Source of the DNA: Guyanagaster necrorhizus
Lineage: Eukaryota; Basidiomycota; Agaricomycetes; Agaricales; Physalacriaceae
Direction: 5' to 3'
Length of the DNA: 64,000 nucleotides
Assembly: GCF_019112545.1 (NCBI RefSeq)
Contig: NW_025064920.1
Span: forward strand, 124,001-188,000
The notes under the pieces were generated by a model. It did not search any database and was not told the DNA's origin. It saw only the letters and a list, made by a program, of their open reading frames with translations. The first letter of the stretch is position 1, and each line of letters opens with the position of its first letter. This document shows positions 36,577 to 49,275 of the stretch, piece after piece. The position numbers and the translations under genes are program-made.

Positions 36577-38635
36577 AAACAGTTAACCATCCATATTCAT
36601 GCATCAGGACAATTGTCTTTCACGGACCAATCATCTTTGCTTTCAAGACTTGTATTGTTATCATTCACTCATTCTGTACACCAGTATCATTCGACAGACT
36701 ATCTTATTCCACGTATATCTCCCGATTACTTCTTGTAGCTATCTTCCCTTGAAAGTACCTTACATCCTCATCTTCCTTCCATTAGCTACATCTGTTGAAT
36801 GGAATGCAGCCGCAGGTTAACGGCATGATTGTGTGGGACACCGGGGATGAGAATGACTGTTCGTCTCGCACACCATACAAAAAGGAATGATCGAATCGGC
36901 TTCGCATTGTGGTCTCGACATCTTCCACGTTTCATCAAGTGTGCGGATGGGTGTCACTGTTAGATACCCGCTAGGGGTGATCTAGATGGCCGTTCGTAGA
37001 AGGCAGGAAGGGAGGTTAAATCTGTTCCAAGGAGAAGCGGTGAGCTCAGCGTGCAATGTGCACGAGAACTTTGTACAGACGCCTCTTACGTTTTAGTGGT
37101 GATGTTTGTACATGTGCCGAAATGAAAGTAAAACGTAAATATGATGCGGGGAAGCACTAAAAGAGGCGCTTGTTAATCACGAAGGTCGTACTGAATTTTC
37201 GAACGAGCAGAAATATTTGGACCGTGGCGAGTAGTACGAGTCCGTAGTATGTTTCGCTTTCGATTTGATGATCATTCCGGAATCTAATATTCAGCAAGGC
37301 TAGAATCAAACCGTCCGCTTCTTAAGCCCATCATGATATCTTCTATCAAGGAATGAAGGAATGGAGGAATGGCTTGGCAGGTCTGTGAGAATATCATTTC
37401 AGGTTCCAGAAGATAATTGTATGAAGACATGTTTGTGCAGCTTGCTTGAGAAGTCGATGTATTGGAAGTCGACTAAAGCTCACACTAAAGCAACAGCTGT
37501 GAACATTTGAACTGTCTAGGGTAACTGCATCCGAAGACCGGGGTCATTGGATATTGACAGGGACAAGAACTAGCGTCCTTTCTCAGGTTTCGCCTGAAAC
37601 ATCATAAGGTCTCCAAGAAGGACTGGCAGAGCCTAGTAAGAAAAAAGTGGCTACTAGCGAGTCATTGCAGATTTTCGCTAGAAGTGAACAGTACTTTCCA
37701 TGTCCCCGATTTCTCAGTCAGGCTATGAAAAGAGCCAAATGGTATTATATTGAAAATCCCTGGACCCCTTTATTGAGGCAGAGACGAACAGCTTTGAGCC
37801 TATGCACTCCTAGTGAAGCAAAAAGGGGGGGATGAGTAAAACGTTTTAAGTATCGCGACCGGGCCGGCCTAGCCGGTTCTGGCTACCAGTCCGAGTTTGT
37901 ATTACGAACGTACCTTACGAACCTACCCTTATTTTTACCATCAATGCAATGCGCTGAGAGACTGCAAGGTACGTCTATTCAACGCCGACCTATGCAAACA
38001 GCCATCGCGACGGTTGTCTATTCGAGCCCCGTTCCCGGCTGATTTTTTTCCAACATTCGTCTCGACATATTGCCGTTACCCGGTAGCATCATGTTCTGCG
38101 CATATAAGCTTCATTGTCTGACTCGCAATCGTCGGAAGTGGGTAACAGGTTCATAGCGGCTAGTGGGGGAGCTCAAGTCCGGTACGTCCTTGAATACTTT
38201 GCCGGCCTTTCACCCCCCGACAACAAATTGCACCGATAGTTTTCTACAGTGACCCGTATATCTGGCAACTGCCTGTTGCCTCGACGTTAGGCCGCGTTAC
38301 CTCCATGCAATTCTGTGTTTTGTGCTTGTCTTCCTCTATAACAAGAGCGTCTACATCATGTTCGCAAGACGATAAGCAAATCCTATTCACACGACCTCTA
38401 CAAGGCTCTGCTATCCAAATTTGTCGGTCTTAAGCACCACTCACTGATGACAGCGAGCAAGGTCTATCAGGAGTGGATGAAGGTGGGGTATGATACCCTC
38501 ATGGTTAACTGATCCCATGAAACCGTGGATGCAACAAGATCACTCACATGCCCTGGAAGCACAAGTTGAAGAGGCATAGGTAGACTGCAAATGTTGGGAC
38601 TGCGAAGCGCCGTGCCCAGATGCCAGCTTTCATGC
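36577..38635. other. Intergenic, no gene seen
   Basis: About 2 kb without a supported coding chain or repeat. Short frames (36599-36820, 37647-37835) have no recognisable content. Confidence 0.45.
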
Positions 38636-39002
38636 TGATGTAACTCGCAAGGCTTTTTTCAAGCCTCCAAAGGAGGCGTGGGCTAACCGGGCAAAAAACA
38701 TGGCTGCGAAGAGTCGGGAGTTGTACAAAGAGGCCTTGAAGGAGGCCAATGAGCCGTTTACTTTCCCTCAGGGTCGCCGGAGTGAGTAGCTGCTTGCTTC
38801 GTCCTTGCTCAAGCATTTAATCTTAGCTATTCACAGGGCTGTCTACAAAGCCCGAAATGCTTTCAACGCACGACTTTTCGGCCTTTTTTCAAGGAATACT
38901 TGGCCACCGCATATATCACCCTCGAACAAAGCCCTGAATTGTCAGACTCGCAGATGCACCGAAGCTCGGACGAAGATGGGCTGGAGGGCGGAAATTCCGG
39001 AT
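38636..39002 (+). pseudogene. Coding remnant of unknown kind
   Basis: The plus strand reads KAFFKPPKEAWANRAKNMAA and continues in a lysine/glutamate-rich helical style to PQGRR, followed by a good GTGAGT donor near 38781. After an acceptor near 38836, coding resumes (LSTKPEMLSTHDFSAFF). It then shifts frame at a T6 run near 38884-38889 and continues as KEYLATAYITLEQSPELSDS until stops near 38998. The style is protein-like but broken. It may be the 5' part of the SET-domain remnant 600 nt downstream, or a separate gene. Confidence 0.35.
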
Positions 39003-39563
39003 GATGACCAAATGCCGCGAAGGGTTGGCATGACCTGGATGAGGGTAGGCGCAGATCCGGATTCGATACCTGCCTCGCACACTATCGCAGAGCCTGGGCC
39101 ATCTTTACGACTTTACGATGCGTATCCTCATCCTGCACCCACTGGACTGCCACTGGTTCTTGAGCAACGAGTCCACAGTTGGAGGGGCTATTCCCCCTTC
39201 ATAGTACTATCAGTGGTGTCGCCGTGTCGCCCTGTTAACCGATACTTGGATGTGGATAGGTGGAGCCAGCACCCGTCGAGTCTTACCTATTCTTACCTAT
39301 GATATTCAGGCAACCCTACGCTCAGGACTGATGTTATCCTTAGGGTCCAAGCCAAACACCTTGGTGCCCGACAGCTCCGAGATATTACGACATCTCCATC
39401 TCGTTTGCTGTTGCCACGATCCAGCGCTGGAATAACTTCCTTCCACGAAGGACAAAATTGGCCGGTATATTAGCATCTACAAAAATCTTTCCAGGGTAAA
39501 ACACAGGTTAGAGGCTTTTCCTCGTTCGACTGCCCTGGCACTAACGTCGTCATGACCATCTAG

Positions 39564-40118
39564 CTGTGAACCGGACACCCACCAGAAATTTTACATATCT
39601 TCCTTTTCTATGGAACTTCGCCCAGTTCGAGTCATCGAAGAAGGCGAAGAGATTTTCACCAATTACACCGGAATTCTGCTGCCAACCGTGGAGCACGCGG
39701 AAAACCTCTTGCCCTACGGCATCAAGTGCACCTGCCTCAACCATACCAAAAGCGATCCTATCCGCGCTGCCGTCTTCAACCGTCTTTGCATGACCGCTCC
39801 GATGTAGAACTCCGATGATACCGTGACGAGAGCCGGGAGCGCGTCTGGACGTCTGGATCGATCCTGCAGTGCAGACTGTTGCGAGGATCCAAGAGGAAGG
39901 GTTACAAGGATCACAAGAGTACTACTATAAGACGCTTCACCAGTTGTACAACACGGATATGCACCAAAACGATGAGAGGAAGGCACTGATGTATGAGGAC
40001 AGTTGTGGGTGGCTAATCTGGCTGTGGGGGAGAAGCGCTACGAGGCGTTCAGGAAGTCGCTTCAGTGGATAATGAGGAAGATGATGAAAGGGGTGCCGGT
40101 GGTGCAATCATTCATGTG
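39564..40118 (+). pseudogene. SET-domain protein remnant
   Basis: C-terminal part of a SET-type lysine methyltransferase-like protein, as found in many Agaricomycete paralogues. The exon beginning at 39564 reads CEPDTHQKFY, the usual (N/S)CEPN element, then MELRPVRVIEEGEEIFTNYTG and LLPTVEHAENLLPYGIKCTC, matching the SET core and post-SET cysteines. A stop at 39805-39807 ends this frame. Coding text typical of the family's helical tail continues in another frame (VARIQEEGLQGSQEYYYKTL, then NDERKALMYED), and after one more shift near 40005 reads ANLAVGEKRYEAFRKSL to a stop at 40116-40118. The first half of the SET domain is not recognisable upstream. I judge it a pseudogene. Confidence 0.6.
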
Positions 40119-41188
40119 AAGTATGATCCAACATATAGATGTCAATAGTTCTGATTGGGGAAGTGGAGAGATCGCCACCTTTTTCAAGTTGTCCTTTACG
40201 TATCCTGTATCATCAACTTTCCGAAAAATTATTAAATAGGCACAAACAAGACCAGTTTCTGGAGAGGTGGGGCGAGATCGCCGAGATGTGAGACGCCTCA
40301 TAATGTTGAACCTTCATCAGGAAGGGCCTTCATAGCTTGGGAACTGTAGTGATGACTTCGAAGATTCAGACATTGTGACAGAGATGCCCCCCTTGTCATT
40401 CAATGCCGTGATTTTTGACCCTGTGAAATGAACCTCTTGCCATATACTTTAATTAATATAAGAAGAAAATGTTAACCACAATGAAATGGCCTCGTTCCTT
40501 ACAACCGGGCCCTTTGTGGACAGCAAAATTTGCGAAGGCCGATACGATGGCATATTGGTTCGACAGGGGCAGACGTACAGTGAGTTTTCCCGAAAGAATA
40601 ACGGCCACGCAGTTGCAAGCGATTTATGTAAAACGACAGATTATTTATCAACGAAGAACAAGGAGATAAGTAATGGGAGCCTCGCAGGCTAATTCAAGGG
40701 TATTTATAGATGACTTGACGCCGAAGTCATTTCGGAGCCGTTTGCTCTGGCTGCATCGGTGTTCAAAATAGCAGTTAATTTAATTTGTACATAGTATCAG
40801 CGACTTGGCGCGAGATAAGACGAGTAGTCGGCAACTAATTTGGTAGCAGATTAATGCCATTTCAACTATCTGATGCTGCCGGCCCTTGGAAGTCTAAGCT
40901 GTCAACCCCTCTTCTACGTATTAAATATGCACTGCGACAGAAAACACTGTCCGCTCTCCTACGGATCTACAATGATTTGACATGCTTCCTATGGGCCTAT
41001 TACGACGAAAAGTCGCTGGGCGTTTGTCGAGAGAGGTACAGAAAGTTTCCGGGACGAAGTCCATACTACGTTCTCCGTGACCACTGACCCGTCTTCATAA
41101 AAAATGACCGAGCTAATATAAATAATGAATCAGGAAATCGAAGCGTATCTTGTTTTCCTGCACATGAAAATAGTAGGATTGAAGAAGA
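40119..41188. other. Intergenic, no gene seen
   Basis: About 1.07 kb. A 77-codon ATG frame at 40854-41087 has no recognised content. Nothing else could be supported. Confidence 0.45.
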
Positions 41189-41259
41189 TGGACCCTCTCG
41201 GATTTGAACCGAGATCATAAGTCACTGATAAGTGTAGTTACAATTGTGCCAAAGGGCCC
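41189..41259 (-). tRNA. tRNA-like sequence, probably degenerate
   Basis: On the minus strand GGGCCCT and AGGGTCC form a seven-pair acceptor stem with one G-U, followed by a discriminator A. CTCGG-TTCAAAT-CCGAG is a perfect T arm with a canonical loop. The middle is too short (71 nt in total including the discriminator), and I could not fold a standard five-pair, seven-base anticodon arm or a clean D arm; only a CACT/AGTG hairpin with a four-base loop forms. The isotype therefore cannot be read. Either it is a tRNA pseudogene or a tRNA relic of a mobile element. Confidence 0.45.
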
Positions 41260-44200
41260 TTACTTAGTGTTGTCAAAATACATAACAAGACAGGTGTCTA
41301 TTTTGTCCTACAGAGGCAGCCGGTACAGAGAAAGCATGTTTAAGAAGATCTAGTATAACTTGTAGTGTTTCTGTGTCAAAACGGTGAGAGCCCTGACCTC
41401 TCGCTTGTCTGCCATCCTTTCTGGCGCGAACCTTTGTCTTGTTGCTCTCGAGTCATAGAGACAAACCATCTGAAAAATTCGGATTGATTCCATAGGTTAT
41501 GCTTGCCGAGCAGAGAAACGTGACACACCTGTTCTGACAAGGGTGGAAGCATTCCGCCATCACATATTGTCGCCTGCATTCACTACGAGATTCATGGGCA
41601 TATTTAGTCGAGGCAGTGCACCCACCTGGCCTTCGATCCTCATGGTGTGCGAGTGTTTATCAATACGGGTAAGCTTTAGTGCAAACTGCAGTGAGATTTA
41701 GGCCACATGAAAGAGGGTACTTTGCAGTGCACCATACATCATCCAGAAACCCTGATCCTATTCAGATGTTCATCCAAAAGCATGTAGTGTCATCCCTGCT
41801 TGTAGGTGGCAGAGAATACAAATGCAGATAGAGGCAAAAGATTCCTTTGCCTTGATGGAAACCATTTAGGGCAGTGGGACTGTCATGATTTGTGACTGGG
41901 AGCTTGCAGCTGCCATTGAGGGAATCATAGAAACTGTACTTCTGCATAAGTGCCCAGTAGTAATAGAAAAGAACCCAAATCATACCAGTCAAGAAATGCC
42001 AGCACATTGAATTTTCCAATGCTCACTAAGAGTGATTGTGTGACAAGGAAAGGTGGAAGGATATAGGAGTAAGGAGAAACCATAACCTCCATCTGGACTC
42101 TTTATGATGTGTCTTCTCCTTCATCACCATCATGTCTTGCAACAATACTATTGTGACTCTTGTGAGCAGGCCATCTCATCTCTGATTGAGATTTGGACAT
42201 TATCCAGAGTACATGCTTGTAGGACCTTTAGTCTTTGGGTTACAAACCTCTGAAGAGTTTCCCCATTGACTTCTCATATTTATACTAGACTACACCTTTT
42301 CTAGTAATTTCTATCTGATTCCTTCAATTTCCCTCAGATTCTTTCCTTACTCAGCATGCCAGAATGCTGGATTGCTCAAATTCTCTCACAGATTCCAACA
42401 GGTTGCTATAACTTATTGTATCAAGGAAAAGAGATGGTAATTCAGAGGTGTCACATTCAGATCAAACTATAGTACTATACTGAAACACACACAAGTCCAT
42501 TCCCTGATAGTTTGAAGGACAAGAAAGGCTCTTTTTTTAATGAGAAGTGGCACATTCTCTCCTGTGGCAAACAGTAGCTTCATGGACTTTCAGCCCTGGA
42601 TAAATCACATTCACCAGCAGTTCCTGCTGGGGTTAAATGCTCAGGAATGACATAAACTGTACAAGGGGCTTGAAACCACAAGGTCCTTTGAGGATGAAAC
42701 TCTGCAGGCCTGGGTTTCTTACTCAGCCATCATCAAGACCTGTAGTAAATTTGCTGGTTTGGCTCTCATAGTACACAATGACCAGCTCAAGGAGGGTGCC
42801 TAGTACTAGATCATAGTCCTCACACTTTCTTGTAGCCTTTATCTTTTTCACAGTCAAATAAATGTGGTCTCTTCTCACTTCTTCATTCTCCCAATCTATG
42901 ACCGTGAGGCCTGAAATGTTTCTGTAAAATATCTTCCTCGACATCATGAGCTCTGGACCCAGCATACAAATTGAGACATCCAATCTTCTCGAGGTAAAGA
43001 TACGATCCGATGACGGAACTGCTTCGGCAAACGCCGACACGTTTTTTGATTCCTACCCCCCACCAATCATGTCTATACGCGCTCTTCCTCCCACTCTGTG
43101 CCTCGTTTTGCATTACCATGTCGTACTGGAACAGCCATGACGGTATGTCGAATGCTTTTTTTTTTTTTTCAAAATCTAGAGCTGGCTCGATCCGTTTGAT
43201 CCAGGGTAGTTAGCCCATTCGTTCGTTATGCAAAGCACAGAATTGACGTCAAGGTAAGCGGGGGCTGGAACGAGGCGATGGATCCACGTCAAATTCGTAG
43301 GGGGGCTCAGACAATGAAATTTGCTGCCGCCGGATGGTTCGCGGTGGTGATTTCCCGGATAAAATGTGATATCATGCGTCGTGGTCAACTCAAGGAGGGG
43401 AGAGTCACGCGTTCATGTCGTTGCGCGCGCGTCTTACAAGTAACCAACTGATATTTTAGGTACTACCTGTGCAGCCACCACAGGATCCTGGATTATACCC
43501 TAACCCTGGAGAGTACGGGGGCCGACACCTAATTTTCCGTGACAACCTTGAGGCCAATTCAGACAAAAATGACCAAAATCTGAACAATTTGGTCCCGACA
43601 AAACGCTAAAGATTTCGAAAAGTCGTGATCATGGTTCATAGGGCATTATCCGGGCTCCTGAAAGCAACCTTTACCGCAACGCCATATTCATGCAGACGTG
43701 CCAGCCGCAGATCATAACCAGAACAAACTCCCACGACATATACTCCGTTTTCACCGGTCTCGTCATAGAGATCGCCCCATTGCGGTCATCCTCGGCTTGG
43801 TTACCATTCTCGCCTATCATTTTTTCCTTACGCGTTCTGCTGGTACCCACCGGGACAATGGCTGACCACTCGGCTTCTGTGATACATACTTCTTCTCTTT
43901 CCGGAAACAAAGGTGAAGAGTGGCTATTCTCTTCGTGGACCACAAAACACGCGCGAGCAAGAATCCATGCTCCCTTTCTTTGGATCGCTTGGTATCTGCG
44001 CAAGACGACATATGACGTAACATGGACCATAGTTATAACGCGTACTACCAGACAAGTCTGGAGCAAGACAACCTTCGAAACAGCCGATGTCTTTTTTACA
44101 ATGGCTCGCTGCCCCCTCCGGTTCTACTAGATAGCAGACAACCATCTCAACGGAACTCAGTCCATTACGGGACACCTTCCTCAGTCATCTACATGCACTG

Positions 44201-45893
44201 ATCAATGTTCACTGATGGCATATAACGAAATACCAAATCCAGAATGCCCGATTTTTCTGATCAAAATAGAATGGGGACTCCGCTATCGCTTGAAGGGATA
44301 CTCTGGCGATGGCATGACAGAGTCCTTATCTGATGAAGTAAGCGAATTCGGGCAGCGCTGTTGGCATTGGACTTGCAGGCGGTTGTGTCTAGCCAATGTT
44401 CTTGTTCCAGCTGGGAACTTGCACAGAAATGTCTAGCACGACTGCGCCATTACTCGAGTAGGTTCCAGCTTCAGGAAACGCTCTCGTCACCCAGAATTCG
44501 CCATTAGATAGGTATTGAAAATGAGTTTTCCCTACAGAACAACGGAAAACTAATCCTCTCTATCGTCGCGCAGTCTTTGAAATTAGTGGTCGTACGCATC
44601 GTCGAACTGAAGTTTCCAAGGTTGGATTCTTTACCGCACAGTCCTTCCGGTACAAATTTACATCCACAACGTCCAGAGAATGCAAATACGGTGCGTGTAG
44701 CTAGACACCGAATATAAAAGTGCACGTTTGTTCTTGCACGGCGGGTCAGCATCCATGTTGTATACATCAAAAAAATAACTTCTGATTTCTGCCCTACATC
44801 AGAAGTGCGAGAGGCCGAGATGACACCCGCCTGAGGTTCCCAAAGAAAAGCTTCCAGAAAAGGCCGGCACGGAGAGGACCGTGCTCTAGTGTGGGGGTGC
44901 TTGGACAGGTGCGACATTAATGCTATGCTTGCTGCATTCTTCGTTGCACTCTGCCGCACGGAAAGCTGACCGGATGAGAGACGCCATTCAGTCTAAGATT
45001 ATGGTCCGATCGAAGTTCTTCTAGGTCTGCATATGAACTTGACCCTTCTTTCTACAGATCTAAGCTTTCTTTAGTCATTTCCGCGACTGATAGATACTGC
45101 CATACCTGACACCGCTCAACAGGATCCTAGATTACAACAAACGACGTGTACATTACCTGAGTCTGTCTAGCGATCTACAGGACTATTCCAAAGCCAGGAA
45201 GCCAGACTGAGTCCGGGCCCGAATCTCGGGTTTATTCAAGGTCCTCTGCCGAAATGAAGCTTTCAGGCGACAAGGCTGTTTACAAATCAGGGTTCAGATT
45301 TCGGGAGAAAGACCCAAGGCTTAACTGCTAGGCTATACCAAGGAGGACGACACAACTGAGTCGTGTGTGCCAGGAGTCTGGTAGAGAGTTGTACCACCAA
45401 GGAAGTGGCCAGGTAATTCTCCGAAAATTACTGACGCGGTGCGGTTATCAAAGAATTCCACTGCGACGAACTAGCGGTCAAGTATCACCGCCATCCGCGT
45501 GGGTAATCGGAAAGCAAACCGAGACATTGAAACCATAGTAGTCCTTGTGCATCACGCCTTTGCACTAAAATAGGAAATTTTGGACTAGGGATGGTCACGA
45601 CGTGTTCCAACGCGTCATGCGGAACCAAGGCCCGATCCGAACTTGGAAATACTATCGGCACCCCCCACCACAAACAAGGAAATTTGTCATTATCTACAGC
45701 CTACCTGCTTCCAATATGAATCCCGGAGGCCCCCCTGTCGTCCATTCATCGCCCCATCTCAGTGTATGCCTGGAATGCTGGTTCCACCGACGGCGACTGT
45801 CTTGATGACCGGTGAACTCTTCTTTGGTGGAATAAAACCCCAAACCTCCGTGGTCCAGTCTTGCAAGCGACTTCTTTTCCCCGCGCCGCTGCA
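41260..45893. other. Gene-poor region enclosing a CpG desert
   Basis: No supported gene in 4.6 kb. The part 41668-42902 is described separately. A minus-strand frame at 42723-43040 crosses the desert's right edge and begins only with GTG. Frames at 43671-44130 and 44504-44959 are open on one or both strands but match nothing I know. Confidence 0.45.
41668..42902. repeat. CpG-free block, probable deaminated transposon remnant
   Basis: Reading base by base, I find no CG dinucleotide between the CGs at 41666 and 42903, 1,235 nt, whereas the flanks have ordinary CpG frequency. TG and CA are abundant. This is the pattern left by cytosine methylation and deamination over a repeat. No terminal repeats or open frames identify the original element. 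A similar composition marks the retroelement block at 58.5-62.7 kb. Confidence 0.6.
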
Positions 45894-47958
45894 ATGTCTG
45901 TACCCCCAGAAATTCCCTCCGACGTCATTGAAAAAATCCCGCCTCCGAGTATGCTTACCCAAAGCCTAGGGAATATTGCATCAAAACCGTCCGAAGAGTC
46001 TCAACTCGGGTATCCTCTGGACGATTATCCCGATGGCGGCTTGCGAGCCTGGCTGATTGTTGCTGGAGTAAGCCCGGCTTCGCCGAGTTCGGTATATCAT
46101 TGTACTAATATTGTCTCTCACTCTCGCTCTCGCTTTTCCGTCAGTCGATGTGTAATAACTTTACGACGTGAGCACCTTTTAGGGTAGGGTGCAATCCCCC
46201 CCGTATATTCCCGTTCCGCTTCCGGAACTGATTCGACGACTATATTGAAAGGTTTGGATACGTCAATTCATGGGGTGTGAGTCCCGTGTTAATTGCTCCC
46301 GGTCGTATCGTGCTTGACCTTTATATTCTCCGTGCTTCAGGTGTTTCAATCGTACTACCAAACCAATGTGTTGAGGGACACTCCACCGTCCGACATGTGC
46401 GCTCTCATGAAATAAACCCCGAGCATGCCATTTAGTGACTCTGCTTTTCCAGAGCTTGGATCGGTTCCATTCAGGTATCAGACTATGCCTCGTATGACCG
46501 TTCTCATGTTCTAACCCCTGATCAGTACTCGCTGGTATTCTTACCTGGCGTCCTTGCAGGCCGACTCTTTGACTTGGGATATTTTCGCCCTCTCTTCGCC
46601 GCATCCAGCCTTCTACTGGTGGCCGCAACGTTATTAGTCGCCGAGTGTCATGAGTATTGGCAGCTCCTACTGTGCCAGGGGTTCGCCGTTGGGGTCAGCG
46701 CTGCCATTCATCTGCATCTCTCTTCGTCGACGTTACTGACGCAGACCACCACAACTATCTAGCTGGCGTGCGGCGGAATAATGAACCCCACAACCGTCGT
46801 GCTTTCTCATTGGTTCAAAAAACGGCTAAAGCTCGCCCTCGGGTTGATGGCAGTAGGCTCGTCCCTTGGTGGGACCGTCATACCCATTGCAACCAGGAAT
46901 CTATTACCTGTCGTAGGGTACGTGTTTTCGAAACGCAGTCTTCTCCGCCGTATTTCATTCAATAACACGATAGCTTCAAATGGACCATGAGAATCTTAGC
47001 GCTCATTCTTCTCCTGGGCCTCGGCTTGGGCAATTTGGTCCGTCCGTCTTCTTCCGCCCTCGGCTACCTACCTCGTTATTCAAGCGTAGTACATTCAGTT
47101 GCTGAAACGCCGTTTCCCGCTTACAGACGTACACGGAAGGCTCTTCAGCTTCCAGGAATTCAAGTCCGCCCCTTTCTCACTCTACTGCGCCTCGACACTG
47201 ACATCTTTCCTCGGAATTTACACCGGTGCGTCTACTGTACTTCCTGTGATTTTTTTTGGCTACTAATAATAAAATTTCATGGTCTAGTTTTGACTTACAT
47301 CGATGTCAGCGCGACCAAAGTCGGTGTACCGGAGGATTTCTCTTTCTATCTAGTCTCGATAGCCAACTGCGCTTCTGGCTTTGGGCGTTATTTTGCTGGA
47401 CTACTCGGAGACAGGATTGGTTAGCGGCTGGCTCTCCTTTTGAATTAATTTTTTAAATTCTGATCAGAGAGAACCAGGCGCCATGAACGTAATGATCCCA
47501 TTTACTATGGCGTCCGCCATTGTAACCTATTCATGGCCATTCGCGAAAAATCAAGACTCGCTGATTGCCATCGCTATCATCTACGGGTACTATATATCAC
47601 CTATTTTTAGAACGTTATCTTTAGTAGCTAACCAAACAAGTTCGGCTAGGTTTGTTTCAGGGTCCTTTGTCTCCCTCTTGTGTACTCCCATAATTGAATT
47701 CGGAGTCACCGCGGATGTGGGCCGGCGAGTGGGCATGATGATGAGCATCCTCGCTCTGGGTGCCCTGGCTGGCCCGCCGATCTCTGGTTCTATCATTACC
47801 GCTACTGGAGGATTCGAGGCGGCCGGGTATTATGCAGGTCGGTCGGGTCTTGAATTTTACCATGGCATTCTCCCTCTGGGCAGCTAAAATGATCACCAGG
47901 AAGCGCGCTTATTATTGGTGTGGGCTTGATGTCGGCGAGTCGACATTTTTTGTCTTGA
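45894..47958 (+). CDS. MFS transporter, monocarboxylate-permease type
   Basis: Major-facilitator membrane transporter of the fungal monocarboxylate transporter-like (MCH) group; the substrate is probably a carboxylate or small metabolite. Thirteen exons sum to 1308 nt, 435 residues. A polar N-terminus ends in DGGLRAWLIVAG, the usual start of TM1, followed by NSWGVFQSYYQTNVL, AWIGSIQYSLVFLPGVLAGRLFD, then LACGGIMNPTTVVLSHWFKK with LGLMAVGSSLGGTVIPI, and in the second half TYIDVSATKVGVPEDFSFYL, GLLGDRI, NVMIPFTMASAI, TADVGRRVGMMMSILALGAL and AGPPISGSIITATGGF. Every splice site needed is GT-AG, and the exons are mostly 20-190 nt. The protein ends soon after TM12 (ASRHFLS). A T6 run just before the stop could hide an alternative tail in the next frame. 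The SDR gene follows on the same strand. Confidence 0.88.
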
Positions 47959-49275
47959 GGCGACTGGGCGGAGAGTTATAGACCCCGCATCGCATGTAGC
48001 AACGAATGAAATTCCTTTACACTATCAGCTGGCTATTCGCCATTTTTTGTCCCAGTCTTCCCAGCGAGACAGGCAGAGCTTGAGCGGGTGGCATCCAAGT
48101 TGACAATCAACTCGGATGCCGTCCATTTTTTCTAGCGTCGAAAGTGCCGTGAGGGGATCCGCAGGCTGAATGAAGCACAGGCTTTAAAGGTGGACATTTG
48201 GGGTTAAGTATGTGATTTGATAGAGGATACGACTTGGAGATCGTTGCTTGGGGTTAGTGTTATTAACAATATCAGCGCGCGAGATTCGGGCCGACGAGTA
48301 CCTAAGTGCCCACAAGACATGTTACGCTGGCGCTCAACGTGTGCTGCGGAAATCAATAGTGGCCGCAACTCCAAATTCCGTCATGCCGCGTCTCCAGACG
48401 GATGTGGATGCGAATATCCACAAGGAAACGACGGTGGAATCCAAAGTCGTCAAGCTCAAGTCCCGTGAACATCGGTGCGGTGCGGTGCGGTGCGGTTACC
48501 CTGCTCAACTATGCGCAGATTTTCTGGCATTCATTACTTGGACCAATACGCTTTCGAAGGGTCAGAATATATTGTGAGCTTGCTCCCATATATGGAAGAC
48601 GACCGGTTACAGGTCTAGGACCCAAGCTAGGTGGGACAGGTACAGATAGAAGGGGAAGATACTAGATCGCCCTGGATTGAGCGAGCAGAGCGAGTGACCA
48701 AGGTACTCCGTATTTTGGAGGTGCCTTGCGGCAGACAAATGAACCAACCAACTATGGCTAGCGAGGGTGCAGTTGGGTGTGGGGACGCGAAAACCGAGCC
48801 CTGCAGAATGAGGAGCAAGTGAAAAATTGGCTAGAGAGACTATACGAAGGCCGCGGACATCGCTATTAATATGGAGAGCGTAAAAAAATACCCTATTAGC
48901 TTAGCTTGGCTAGGCTCCAACTTGAACCGTTCGTTCCTCATGTTGAGTTTGAGGTCCACTGATCATAAACGGGAGTTTTGGGAACTTGACGCGCCCCAAA
49001 GGGTATCTCGGAATAGTCTTAATTACCATAAACTCGAACAGCATCCATGAACTCCTGAATCCCAGGCCCAGATCTGCAAAGCCCTGTTCATGATGAAACG
49101 CCGGGGCCGGTTGTAAATCAGGGGTTCCACTTGTACCATCTCAGCATTCGCGCCCAAAATAACGATTTTCCCAGAACCTGGTCGTCATATCATGAGCGGA
49201 CGGCCATTGCCTTCTTCCGGTTCTGACGTATATATGAGATGATGGCAGGGAATCATTTCAAGATTGATCTTGAAA
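47959..49275. other. Intergenic, no gene seen
   Basis: About 1.3 kb. It includes a short tandem repeat of the pentamer GGTGC (about 48474-48497). A frame at 48248-48577 has no recognised content. Confidence 0.45.

Noticed and set aside
47944..47984. Frameshift at the end of the MFS gene
   Set aside because: The 13-exon model already sums to 436 codons and ends just after TM12, so a shift in the T6 run is not needed.
48474..48497. GGTGC repeat as a CRISPR-like or regulatory array
   Set aside because: Four contiguous pentamers without spacers; a simple microsatellite.
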